From: Calditrichaceae bacterium
Lineage (GTDB): Bacteria > Calditrichota > Calditrichia > Calditrichales > Calditrichaceae
Assembly: GCA_016928315.1 (NCBI GenBank)
Contig: JAFGKZ010000203.1
Coordinates: 1-45,809 of the forward strand
DNA length: 45,809 bases
Reading direction: 5' to 3'
This document shows positions 33,756 to 42,590 of this stretch, in pieces. The notes under the pieces are model-generated. The model did no database searches. It was not told where the DNA came from and worked only from the letters and a program-made list of their open reading frames with translations. How positions within the stretch are numbered: position 1 is the first letter of the stretch; each line of letters starts with the position of its first letter. Position numbers and translations under genes: made by a program.

Positions 33756-35113
33756 TAATTAATTATTGTTTTTGCTTCTTTGATCACCCGCTCCGTTATA
33801 TTCTTTGCCTCACCCATGTAATCCATTACACTTAACGACTTTAACTCGTTTTTCACATGATTTTCAATATCCAGTTGATCAATAAATTTACCCAGATCGT
33901 CTTTAGATATATCCTGCCCGCGGGTCAATTCCTTAAGCAAATTGTAGGGATTTTCCAGATCTTCGCGCCGGAGAATCGTTTGAATCGGCTCGGCCAGCAA
34001 CTCCGGATGTGCGTTTAATTCATGTTCACAGCGCACTTTATTGATGCTCAGTTTTTTCAATCCTTTTATGGTTTCCTGAATAGCCAGATAGCTGTGTGCC
34101 AGCGCTACACCTACATTTCGTGTTACGGTACTATCTGATAAATCTCGCTGCAAACGGGAATTACCAAGTTTGTCAATCAGACCATTTAGTAATGCAGTGG
34201 ATACCTGCATATTGCCTTCACTGTTTTCAAAATTAATCGGATTTACTTTATGTGGCATGGTGGATGAACCCACGGCCCCTTTATCCGCGCTGATGGTCAG
34301 ATAACCAAGTGTTAAATACAACCAAATATCGCGATCCATATCAAGAATGATGTTATTAATCCGCTTAGTAATTGAAAAATATTCTGCCCAGGTATCATGA
34401 TCTTCAATTTGAGTGGTTACTGGATTATTTTTTAAACCATATTTCTGCATGAATTTTTCGGAAAAGGCAATCCAGTTATATTTTGGAAAGGCTGCTTTAA
34501 GGGCTGAATAATTTCCTGTTGCGCCGTTTAATTTACCTAAAAAGGTAAAGGATTTCAGTTTTTCGAATTGACGTAACAATCGGATTAGAAATACTGCCAT
34601 TTCCTTTCCACCGGTGGAAGGCGAAGCCATTTGTCCGTGAGTTCGTGCAGGAAATGGGACATCTTTCCAGTTTGCAGCATGATCTACAAGATTTTTTAAA
34701 ACAGTTTCAATTTGAGGAAGCTGTTCTTTTTCCAGATAATCTTTAAATAAAAAGGTATAAGCCAGATTGTTGACATCCTCGGAAGTCAATCCAAAGTGAA
34801 TCATATTGGGGTGGCTCAATCCCAGTTTTTCCTGAAGGAAAATCTCACAGGATTTAACATCATGATTGGTCGTCTTTTCAATTTCCTTGATACGCTGATA
34901 ATCTATATCTGAAAAATTATTCTGATAATATTGAATCTTTTCAATCTCATTTCCGGCGAATTTCTTAAATAAACCGCTTTCATCCAGGGCTAGCAGAAAT
35001 CGCAACTCCACCAATACCCGGGAGCGCATGAGGGCAAATTCGGAAAAGTAATTTCCCAAATGCGAAAGACGATCAGCATAACGTCCGTCAAGCGGTGAGA
35101 TTTCTTTAAACAT
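33755..35113 (-). CDS. purB: adenylosuccinate lyase
   Basis: A protein of 452 residues of the fumarase/argininosuccinase fold. The signature loop is SSTMPHKVNPINFENSEGN; THGQMASPS and the N-terminal PLDGRYADR mark the PurB branch with the Escherichia-type layout. It acts twice: it cleaves SAICAR to AICAR and adenylosuccinate to AMP. The ATG at 35113 lies inside the end of purCE (overlap ATGTTTAA, 8 nt) with AGAGGTG upstream; a longer frame start at 35143 is less likely. Confidence 0.95.
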   Translation of the reverse strand: MFKEISPLDGRYADRLSHLGNYFSEFALMRSRVLVELRFLLALDESGLFKKFAGNEIEKIQYYQNNFSDIDYQRIKEIEKTTNHDVKSCEIFLQEKLGLSHPNMIHFGLTSEDVNNLAYTFLFKDYLEKEQLPQIETVLKNLVDHAANWKDVPFPARTHGQMASPSTGGKEMAVFLIRLLRQFEKLKSFTFLGKLNGATGNYSALKAAFPKYNWIAFSEKFMQKYGLKNNPVTTQIEDHDTWAEYFSITKRINNIILDMDRDIWLYLTLGYLTISADKGAVGSSTMPHKVNPINFENSEGNMQVSTALLNGLIDKLGNSRLQRDLSDSTVTRNVGVALAHSYLAIQETIKGLKKLSINKVRCEHELNAHPELLAEPIQTILRREDLENPYNLLKELTRGQDISKDDLGKFIDQLDIENHVKNELKSLSVMDYMGEAKNITERVIKEAKTIIN

Positions 35114-36497
35114 TTTCACCTCTGATGGTTCTATCCGCTTCAATTAAATCGGCTTTCATTTTCTGAATTTCTTTCATGAAGATATTTTTCAACCGTGACA
35201 AATTAAGACTGCGCAGGGCAATCTGGGCGGCATTCTTTGGATCAACCACCGTAGCAGCCGGTGTATTGGACGGCATCATCAGAGATGAATTAATATTCAC
35301 CATCATATCATCCTTATCACTGAACGGCGGACAACTGAAAACCGGAATTGTCAAATTGGCTGCCAGCGCCCCACCGAGGCCATTTGAGCGGCCGGCCACA
35401 GCAATCACCGCGCCAGGCTCAACGGAATTATTGTAGTCTTCAATAACTTTTGGAATTTCCTCACCATTTTTATGCGCCGATACAACACGCATATCCACTT
35501 TGACATCGTACTTCTCTATGATGTCTTTCATTTTATTGCAGTGCTCGATATCCGATGGCGAACCCATAATAACAGCAATAAATCCATCTTTAATGATTTT
35601 GTGTTTAACCAGATTCGAATGAACACGAGCCAGCACATTATCTTCAATTTCCGGTAAAGATTCACCGGTAATCATACCATAGATATCCCGGTAACGCCTG
35701 GTGGTCTCCTGAACCACATCATCAGGCAAAGAATCCGGATAGACATCATTCTTTTTATTTTTAAGCAAGTAACTGCGAACATATTCTTTATCCAACTGTT
35801 CTGCATTAACCGGATCATTTTCATAATTTTCTTTTGACCAGAAGCGGGATGAATCCGGCGTATGGATTTCATCAATTAGTACCAGCTTATTATCAATCAG
35901 GCCAAATTCATATTTTGTATCTACAAGGATCAATCCCCGTTCTTCAAGCATATTGCTGCCGCGTTCAAACAGTGCCAACGAGACTTTTTCCATAGCTTTA
36001 TAAATATTGGCAGCCACCCAGCCTTCATCCACCAGTTCCTTTGGAGTGATTTCGCGGTCGCTGTCCTCTTTGGTTGTCGGCGTAACGATCGGCTTGGTAA
36101 AAGCCTGATTTTTTTTCATCCCTTCCGGAATGGTTACGCCCGAAACTTTGCGTTTACCCTTTTCATATCCGCGCCAGGCTGAGCCTGTCAGATAGCCACG
36201 AACAACCATTTCAACCCGTATAGGGCTGGCTTCTTTAACCAGTGAAATATTGGGATCAATCAGTTTAATGAAATGGTTGTCAATAATATCCCTGGTATTT
36301 TCAAACCAGAATGCCGCCAATTGATTGAGCACAGCGCCCTTGCCGGGAACAGCCGTTTTAAGCACAAAATCAAAACTGGATATGCGATCGGTGGCAACAA
36401 TCATCCGGGTTTGATCATCTATGCGAAAACTCTCCCGCACTTTACCTGAATGAATTTTCTTTAACTGAGGTGTTTTAAAATTGACCAAACAATTCAT
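35106..36497 (-). CDS. purC-purE: SAICAR synthase fused to class II AIR carboxylase (PAICS-like)
   Basis: A protein of 463 residues. Residues 1-303 are SAICAR synthase of the yeast Ade1/bacterial long type (HSGKVRESF, ATDRISSFDF, VRGYLTGSAWRGY, VDTKYEFGL). Residues 305-463 are a PurE domain with MGSPSD, SAHK, AGRSNGLGG, SCPP and a C-terminal LIEADRTIRG. AGRSN and SCPP are characteristic of class II PurE (animals, Treponema), which carboxylates AIR directly with CO2, instead of the AGAGGAAHLPG of class I. No purK is found in the cluster, which fits. Human PAICS has the same domain order but a different SAICAR-synthase subtype, so the fusion looks independent. AAAGGAG lies 6 nt before the ATG. 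Confidence 0.92.
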   Translation of the reverse strand: MNCLVNFKTPQLKKIHSGKVRESFRIDDQTRMIVATDRISSFDFVLKTAVPGKGAVLNQLAAFWFENTRDIIDNHFIKLIDPNISLVKEASPIRVEMVVRGYLTGSAWRGYEKGKRKVSGVTIPEGMKKNQAFTKPIVTPTTKEDSDREITPKELVDEGWVAANIYKAMEKVSLALFERGSNMLEERGLILVDTKYEFGLIDNKLVLIDEIHTPDSSRFWSKENYENDPVNAEQLDKEYVRSYLLKNKKNDVYPDSLPDDVVQETTRRYRDIYGMITGESLPEIEDNVLARVHSNLVKHKIIKDGFIAVIMGSPSDIEHCNKMKDIIEKYDVKVDMRVVSAHKNGEEIPKVIEDYNNSVEPGAVIAVAGRSNGLGGALAANLTIPVFSCPPFSDKDDMMVNINSSLMMPSNTPAATVVDPKNAAQIALRSLNLSRLKNIFMKEIQKMKADLIEADRTIRGENV

Positions 36498-36514
36498 AAC
36501 ATCTCCTTTGTTAC

Positions 36515-36568
36515 TAGCCCCCTGCCTTCGGCATCCCTCCTTACTAAGGGGGGACTGAGAGGGGTGTA
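36515..36568. repeat. C-rich/G-rich palindromic spacer repeat, copy 3
   Basis: TAGCCCCCTGCC followed by a GCCTTCGGC mini-hairpin and CCCTCCTTACT, then AAGGGGGGACTGAGAGGGGTG. It lies 18 nt upstream of the purCE ATG, in the purH-purCE spacer. The rest of that spacer (36570-36701) is AT-rich with several AATTCT/AATTCAT repeats and no other recognised element. Confidence 0.6.
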
Positions 36569-36701
36569 TATTTTACTTATTTAGCACTAACTTTTATCTT
36601 ACTCAATTTAAAGTTACGGGATCCTTGATCCTCGATACTGGATGAATCAGTTCAACAATTCTCAATTCATAATTCTACATTCTAAATTCTATCTTTTGCT
36701 T

Positions 36702-38330
36702 TTAATGTTTAAAATGCCTCAATCCTGTAAACATCATCGCAATGCCCAATTCATCGCATTTGGCAATGACTGATTTATCACGGATGCTTCCGCCCGGCTG
36801 AAAAATCTTTTTAATGCCTGCCGCACCGGCCAGCTCAATATTATCCGGGAATGGAAAAAAAGCATCGGATACCAGAATTGCTTCGCCCATTTCCTGCTGA
36901 ATGTATGCATTCACTTCTGACTCAGAACCTGTAAATTCCAGCTTTAAATTTTCTATGGATCGGCTGATTGCCAGTTGCGTGGAATTCACCCTGTTCGGTT
37001 GTCCGCAGCCCATACCCAGTAACTGATTATCACCATTCTTTAATTTCCGTACAATGGCAATGGAGTTGGACTTAAGCTGACGGCAGGCAATTAAACCAAA
37101 ATCCAGTAGATTGTCATCGACCTTCATCTGAGCTTGTGTGACTGTTTCAGCTTTATCCTTCAATTTATCATCTGGATTCTGGACAAGAATAGAATTATAT
37201 AAAAATTTTACATCTTTATCTGTTGTCAGCCGGGCAGGATCAAATTCAACTACCCGTAGATTTTTATTCTGGAATAAGTAGTCCAAAGTGTTCTGATCAA
37301 ATTCCGGCGCGATAATGACTTCAACAAACTTGCGCAGCATTTTGTTTTCATTATCCAGATCAAGAAATTTAGCTGTTTCCAGTTCCAGTTTACGATTAAA
37401 AGCAATTACAGAACCAAAAGCCGAAACCGGATCCCCTGCCCAGGCCTGTTCAAATACTTTTCGCTGATCTGCACCTTCAGATAGTCCGCAGGGATTATTA
37501 TGCTTAATGACAGCACAACCGGATTTCTTTAAATCACGCACAGAATCGATGGCGCTATACATATCCACCAGATTATTGAAGGATAATTCTTTACCATGAA
37601 GAACATTCATATCATACAGCGAATCGGAAGTACCATTCTGCTTAAGAAAGAAAGCGCTTTGATGGGAATTTTCACCGTAGCGTAATTCTATGGCCTGGCT
37701 ATATGACATTCTTTGCGAAAGCACACCTGCTGTTTCATCCATGGTTGTGGCAATCATCGCATCATAATCCGCTGTGGCATTGTATGCTGCCCGCATTAAT
37801 TCAAATCGGGTATGATAGGATAAACTGCCGTCATTAGCCTTAAGTTCTTCAACAATGTCCGGATAGGTTCTGGGATTGGTCACAATGGCAACGTATTTGA
37901 AATTTTTGGCCGCCGCCCGTACCATGGTCGGTCCGCCAATATCGATATTCTCAATCAGTGTATCAAAATCAGCGCCCTGTTTTTTTACTCGTTCAAATGG
38001 ATACAGATTGCAGATGACCATGTCAATCGGTTCAATATTCAGTGAAGCTGCTTCTTTGGCATCCTTTTCACGATCAAATAACAAGGCCGACTCAATCTGG
38101 AATGAGATGGTTTTCATCCGTCCGCCAAAAGCCTCGGGATTACCCGTTACCTTGGAAATCTCGGTTACCGGCAAACCGGCTGATTCCAGAACTTTTTTTG
38201 TGCCGCCAGTCGAAATAATCTCACATCCAATCTGATGCAAAGTTTTAGCCAGAGATTCAATTCCGGATTTATCCGACACGCTTATCAAGACTCGTTTAAT
38301 CTTAATTTTATCAATATCTGATGATTGCAT
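36702..38330 (-). CDS. purH: bifunctional AICAR formyltransferase/IMP cyclohydrolase
   Basis: A protein of 542 residues. The N-terminal MGS-like cyclohydrolase domain (ISVSDKSGIESLA, STGGTKKVLESAG, about 1-195) is followed by the AICAR formyltransferase domain (LRYGENSHQ, IKHNNPCG, DPVSAFGSVIAFN). It performs the last two steps to IMP. The usual 'GR(V/M)KTLHPKIHGG' segment reads GGRMKTISFQIESALLFDRE, a subtype variation in the cyclohydrolase half. The ATG has only a weak ribosome-binding site. It is flanked by spacers of 142 nt (from purQ) and 204 nt (to purCE), so it may have its own control signals. Confidence 0.95.
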   Translation of the reverse strand: MQSSDIDKIKIKRVLISVSDKSGIESLAKTLHQIGCEIISTGGTKKVLESAGLPVTEISKVTGNPEAFGGRMKTISFQIESALLFDREKDAKEAASLNIEPIDMVICNLYPFERVKKQGADFDTLIENIDIGGPTMVRAAAKNFKYVAIVTNPRTYPDIVEELKANDGSLSYHTRFELMRAAYNATADYDAMIATTMDETAGVLSQRMSYSQAIELRYGENSHQSAFFLKQNGTSDSLYDMNVLHGKELSFNNLVDMYSAIDSVRDLKKSGCAVIKHNNPCGLSEGADQRKVFEQAWAGDPVSAFGSVIAFNRKLELETAKFLDLDNENKMLRKFVEVIIAPEFDQNTLDYLFQNKNLRVVEFDPARLTTDKDVKFLYNSILVQNPDDKLKDKAETVTQAQMKVDDNLLDFGLIACRQLKSNSIAIVRKLKNGDNQLLGMGCGQPNRVNSTQLAISRSIENLKLEFTGSESEVNAYIQQEMGEAILVSDAFFPFPDNIELAGAAGIKKIFQPGGSIRDKSVIAKCDELGIAMMFTGLRHFKH

Positions 38331-38472
38331 CTACTTATTTCCCAATTTTTTTGTTAGTTCTCCACAAAAGTCTCAAAACTCGCAAATTTATAAAAGCTCA
38401 ACATAGTAAATATTTTATTTTTAATCCTAATATTCTTATTATATTTTTTGTGTCTTTTGTGCCTCTTCGTGG

Positions 38473-39297
38473 TTAACTATTTTCCTTAATATGATTTACT
38501 ATATTTTTAAAGATTTTCAATCCGTCACCTTCATCACTCATATTGGGATTTTGACGTTTCTTTTTGCCCCAATTGGGATGATTATATACTGAAAGAAACG
38601 CTTCCGGATGCGGCATCAAACCAAAGACCTGACCCGATGGATCACACAAACCGGCACAATTCAATTCCGAACCATTTGGATTCTGCGGGTATTCAGTAGT
38701 TGGTTGACCATTTTTGCCAGCGTATGACATACAATTTAAATTTTTATCAATGATGATCTGCCGGGTAGCTTCATCTTTAAAAATGAGCTTTCCCTCACCG
38801 TGACGCACCGGCATATCGAGCGTAATAATATCCTTTATAAAGGGTGTTTTGGAATCCGGATTAACACAGCAGGTCACCCAGCGATCTTCAAACTTACCGG
38901 AGCTGTTATGGGTGATGGTGGCTTCCTGTTCAAAATTGCCGCTTGCATTAGGCAGAAATCCCATTTTCACCAATGCCTGGAATCCGTTGCAGACACCAAT
39001 CATGTATTTGCCTTCATTCAGAAACTTTTTAAGTTCATCTAAAAACAATTTTCCTGATGCCATTCGTTTAAATCTGAATTTATTACCCAGCACCTTGGCC
39101 GAACCAAGATCATCACCAAATGAAAATCCGCCGGGAAAATTGAGAATATCATAATCGTGAATGCTGGTCCGCTCATTGAAAACTTCACTTAGGTGGACAA
39201 TATCCGCTTTGGCGCCGGCCAGCCGGTTTGCCGCAGCCATTTCCTCTTCACAATTAATTCCGAATCCGGTTACTACCAGTCCTTTTACGTCTTTCAT
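38473..39297 (-). CDS. purQ: phosphoribosylformylglycinamidine synthase, glutaminase subunit
   Basis: A protein of 274 residues of class I glutamine amidotransferase type. Nucleophile C103 lies in MIGVCNGFQALV, the catalytic His-Glu in GLMPHPEAF, and FPGGFSFGDD is the oxyanion-loop region. It supplies ammonia to PurL. The frame extends to a TTG at 39348, but that part lies partly in the repeat element and is not family-like. The ATG at 39297 begins the typical KGLVVTGFGINCEEE start and is chosen. The stop codon falls in a short TTCGTGGTTAAC sequence of dispersed-repeat character at the start of the 142-nt purQ-purH spacer. PurL and PurQ together match the length of the single-chain large enzyme. 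Confidence 0.94.
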   Translation of the reverse strand: MKDVKGLVVTGFGINCEEEMAAANRLAGAKADIVHLSEVFNERTSIHDYDILNFPGGFSFGDDLGSAKVLGNKFRFKRMASGKLFLDELKKFLNEGKYMIGVCNGFQALVKMGFLPNASGNFEQEATITHNSSGKFEDRWVTCCVNPDSKTPFIKDIITLDMPVRHGEGKLIFKDEATRQIIIDKNLNCMSYAGKNGQPTTEYPQNPNGSELNCAGLCDPSGQVFGLMPHPEAFLSVYNHPNWGKKKRQNPNMSDEGDGLKIFKNIVNHIKENS

Positions 39298-39342
39298 ATA
39301 TTTCTCATGCGTTTTCGAAAAATTTACCTTTAATTCATTGCA

Positions 39343-39412
39343 ACCCAACCCTTAATCCCCTCCGTTGGATGGGAAACTGAATTCCCCTCTTGGTAAAGGC
39401 TAGGGGTGGGTA
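39343..39412. repeat. C-rich/G-rich palindromic spacer repeat, copy 4
   Basis: ACCCAACCCTTAATCCCCTC pairs imperfectly with AAAGGCTAGGGGTGGGT. It occupies most of the purL-purQ spacer and supplies the spurious N-terminal extension of the purQ frame. Confidence 0.6.
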
Positions 39413-39426
39413 TCAATTTTTTTCTG

Positions 39427-42426
39427 TTAGAACACAAGTCCGCTCCGCCAGGCATTTAGAAGCACATCATTGTCCAGATCAATCAACACTTTGCCAGCCT
39501 TACTTATTTGTACTTTATATGATTCATTGACTTTACCAATTAGTTCAGCATCATTTCCAAATAATTGTTCGAATTTATCTTTATCATCCGGGTTTACCGA
39601 AACGATGAAACGTGAATGGGATTCAGAAAATAAATTGGCGTTGATCGATAGTCCGTTATTCGGCAATTCAATCGATACACCCAATTCGCTGCCAAATGCT
39701 GACTCAGCAAGAGCCACCGCCAAACCGCCATCGGATAAATCATGGGCAGAAACCAACAGGCTTCTTGTATTTGCTTCCATCATCTTATAATAAATACGCT
39801 TTGCATCTTCTTTGCGAACCACCGGCACATTAGCGCCAATTTCATTAAATAATTTATAGAAATCCGATCCGCCCAGTTCATCATATGTCTTTCCAATCAG
39901 ATAGATGAGATCGCCAGTTTGCTTAAATTCGGCGGTTAGGGTTTTTCGTATATCTTTTATTTTAGCAACCATCGAGTATAAAATTGTCGGCGGTACGGAT
40001 ATTTTAACACCCTCTTTGATGAAGTCATTCTTCATGCTGTCTTTGCCCGATGTCATCGGGATATTAAAGAAGGTGGACATATCAAAGAGCGCTTCATTCA
40101 TGCGCACCAGTTGAGCCAATTTATATTTGCCGTCGGGATTAGATTTGGGATTGTATGCTGAATCCGGCACACAGAAATTATCATTCACCGACCAGAAGTT
40201 ATTATCTGCATCATCCGGATCGGGCAGTTTACCTCCAACCGCAATGATACTCCGAACTGCTTCATCAAATGAACCGGCCGACATTTGGTAAGCATCAATA
40301 TCGCCGAATTTTGGCAGAATACCATTGGACACTGCAATACCGGCATAGGAATCAAATCCCAGCCGCATAATGGCGGCATCCTGCGGCGCAAATCCGTCCA
40401 CACCCATTAGCGGTTTGATCACTGATTTCCCTTTAACCTCATGGTCATAACGGCGGATAATAGATTCACGGGAGCAGATATTCAGACTGCCCAGCAATTT
40501 TAACAGAATATCATTATAATCCAGATTATTTTTTAGCTTGGGTTCGCGAACGGCAGGTTTTTTCCATTCCGCTTCCATATATTTCTTTGGTACACCATCA
40601 TGCAGAAATTCAAGATCGAGATAAGCGATACTTTTATCTTCCCAGCGGACATCCAGAAAGCCACTATTAGTAAACTGACCAATATCTGTCAGCTCAACTT
40701 CAAAATCAGCCGCCATTTTAAATAAATTTTTAATTAGATCAGGTTTGACTACAAAGGACATGCGCTCCTGTGATTCGGATACAAAAATCTCCCAGGCTTT
40801 CAATCCTGAATATTTCAGGGGTACTTTATCAAGCTGAATCTTCGCCCCACCGGAAATAGTAGCCAGCTCGCCAATGGATGAGGACAATCCCCCGGCGCCG
40901 TTATCCGTAGAACATTTTATCAATCCGAGCTTCACAGCCTGTTCCATAAAATCGGACATATTCTTTTGTGTAATGGGCGATCCAATCTGCACAGCAGAGC
41001 GTGGCGAATGTTCATCAATTTCCAGCGAAGAGAAAGTTGCGCCATGGATGCCGTCTTTACCGACACGGCCACCAGCCATTACAATCCGGTCACCGGCAGC
41101 GATGGGTTTTTCCCATGAATTCACGCCGGCATACTGATTTTGCATCACTGCGCCGGTTCCGCAGAATACCAGCGGCTTGCCGCGAAAACGATCGTCAAAA
41201 ATAACCGAACCATTGACCGTAGGAATTCCGGATTTATTTCCGCCATCCTCGATGCCTTTAACCACGCCGGTCATTATTTGTCTTGGATGCAGCTGACCCG
41301 GTAATAATTTTCCCTCATAATAAGGCGATCCGAAACAGAGCACATTGGTATTAAACAACAATTTGCCGCCGCCGATGCCCGTGCCAAGCGGATCGCGGTT
41401 TACGCCAACGATACCGGTCAAAGCGCCGCCATAGGGATCCAGCGCGGAAGGGCTGTTATGCGTTTCCACTTTCCAGATAAACACGCGGTCGTCATCAATA
41501 CGCACCACCCCGGCATTGTCTGAGAATATTTTAAGCAGCCAGTTGTTGCCCTTTTCTTTTAATCGATCCTGAATAATTTTAGTCGATTTATAAATATAGG
41601 TTTTAAATAGTGAGTCAATCGTTTTTTCCTCACCCGTTTCCATATCCTTGTAGGATATAATGGCATTAAACTCTTTATGTTTGCAGTGTTCCGACCAGGT
41701 CTGAGCCAGAATTTCCATCTCACAATCCGTGGGCAGTTCGGGCAAACCGGCCTCTTTACGTCCCGCAATGGTGGATTCATTTTTAAAGTAAGCCTGAATA
41801 GCAGCCATCTCTTTTAAATCCAAAGCCAGCAGCAGTTCTTTGGATAATTTTTCCAGCCGGGCTTCATCGACAAAAATATCGATGGTTTTGATGGTTGTAT
41901 CGGATTCGATATGTACAGTAGGTATATATTTAATCTTACCATCAAATGTGCCGTACTCAAAATGATTGATCAGCGGATTGCCGAGTAACTCTTCACCCAA
42001 TTGGGCCAATTGTTTATCACTTAGTTTATTTTCGATGTAATAAATATCCTGGGTAAAAATCCATTGTGCACTAAAATCAAAGGGGATATTCAATAAATCG
42101 CACAGCGCTTTTTGCGCAGAAACACCTTCATCATCAGTAACGCCGGGCAGTTTGGAAATTAGGATATAGGATTGATAGGCAGAATCGTTAAACAACATGT
42201 TGATATAAGCATCATGAATAATGGGATCCCGAAGTGATTCATTAGAAAATTGAGAAATCTGATCGGAAGATAAATCGTAAAGAACAGAAAAGATCTTACC
42301 GGATTTTACCTTGCCGGTATTCAATTGAAGATATTTCTGTGCGCTCTCACAGACACGTTGCCCTGCCACATCAACGACATTCGGTTTCAACAAAAGCTGA
42401 ATGTGATTAATGTTTGTGGACTGCAA
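39427..42426 (-). CDS. purL: phosphoribosylformylglycinamidine synthase, PurS-PurL fusion
   Basis: A protein of 999 residues, longer than the small PurL (about 740) and shorter than the single-chain form (about 1290). Residues 1-175 show two PurS-like halves (HIQLLLKPNVVDVAGQRV ... KLPGVTDDEGVSAQKAL). A linker and two AIR-synthase-type halves follow: TWSEHCKHKEFNA, FKVETHNSPSA-like VETHNSPSALDPYGGA, DNGAGGLSSSIGE and SAHDLSDGGLAVALAES. It lacks the C-terminal glutaminase, supplied by the next gene, purQ. It converts FGAR to FGAM with ATP. The start is TTG at 42426 with AAGGA 7 nt upstream; the next in-frame Met would remove a PurS strand. The 164-nt spacer before it contains a repeat. Confidence 0.94.
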   Translation of the reverse strand: MQSTNINHIQLLLKPNVVDVAGQRVCESAQKYLQLNTGKVKSGKIFSVLYDLSSDQISQFSNESLRDPIIHDAYINMLFNDSAYQSYILISKLPGVTDDEGVSAQKALCDLLNIPFDFSAQWIFTQDIYYIENKLSDKQLAQLGEELLGNPLINHFEYGTFDGKIKYIPTVHIESDTTIKTIDIFVDEARLEKLSKELLLALDLKEMAAIQAYFKNESTIAGRKEAGLPELPTDCEMEILAQTWSEHCKHKEFNAIISYKDMETGEEKTIDSLFKTYIYKSTKIIQDRLKEKGNNWLLKIFSDNAGVVRIDDDRVFIWKVETHNSPSALDPYGGALTGIVGVNRDPLGTGIGGGKLLFNTNVLCFGSPYYEGKLLPGQLHPRQIMTGVVKGIEDGGNKSGIPTVNGSVIFDDRFRGKPLVFCGTGAVMQNQYAGVNSWEKPIAAGDRIVMAGGRVGKDGIHGATFSSLEIDEHSPRSAVQIGSPITQKNMSDFMEQAVKLGLIKCSTDNGAGGLSSSIGELATISGGAKIQLDKVPLKYSGLKAWEIFVSESQERMSFVVKPDLIKNLFKMAADFEVELTDIGQFTNSGFLDVRWEDKSIAYLDLEFLHDGVPKKYMEAEWKKPAVREPKLKNNLDYNDILLKLLGSLNICSRESIIRRYDHEVKGKSVIKPLMGVDGFAPQDAAIMRLGFDSYAGIAVSNGILPKFGDIDAYQMSAGSFDEAVRSIIAVGGKLPDPDDADNNFWSVNDNFCVPDSAYNPKSNPDGKYKLAQLVRMNEALFDMSTFFNIPMTSGKDSMKNDFIKEGVKISVPPTILYSMVAKIKDIRKTLTAEFKQTGDLIYLIGKTYDELGGSDFYKLFNEIGANVPVVRKEDAKRIYYKMMEANTRSLLVSAHDLSDGGLAVALAESAFGSELGVSIELPNNGLSINANLFSESHSRFIVSVNPDDKDKFEQLFGNDAELIGKVNESYKVQISKAGKVLIDLDNDVLLNAWRSGLVF

Positions 42427-42473
42427 AATAGGTTCCTTATTAGAATCTAAAAGTTGTATTATGTACTTCCATT

Positions 42474-42566
42474 TTTAACTCTCCCCATTCGCCAACTGGC
42501 GGATTGTCCCTCCCTGATATCAGGGAGGGGATGCCAAAAGTTTATTTTTTGGCGGGGTAGGTTAAG
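42474..42566. repeat. C-rich/G-rich palindromic spacer repeat, copy 5
   Basis: Outer arms TTAACTCTCCCCATTCGCCAA and TTGGCGGGGTAGGTTAA enclose GCCAACTGGC and a perfect 22-base palindrome at 42508-42529 (CCCTCCCTGAT and its complement). It is the fullest member of the family, in the purM-purL spacer. Confidence 0.7.
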
Positions 42567-42590
42567 TTTTTAAACATCAAAAAATCAAGT

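Noticed and set aside
39298-39348. N-terminal extension of PurQ to the TTG at 39348
   Set aside because: The added 17 residues are encoded partly by the palindromic repeat and do not resemble the family N-terminus; the ATG at 39297 is standard.
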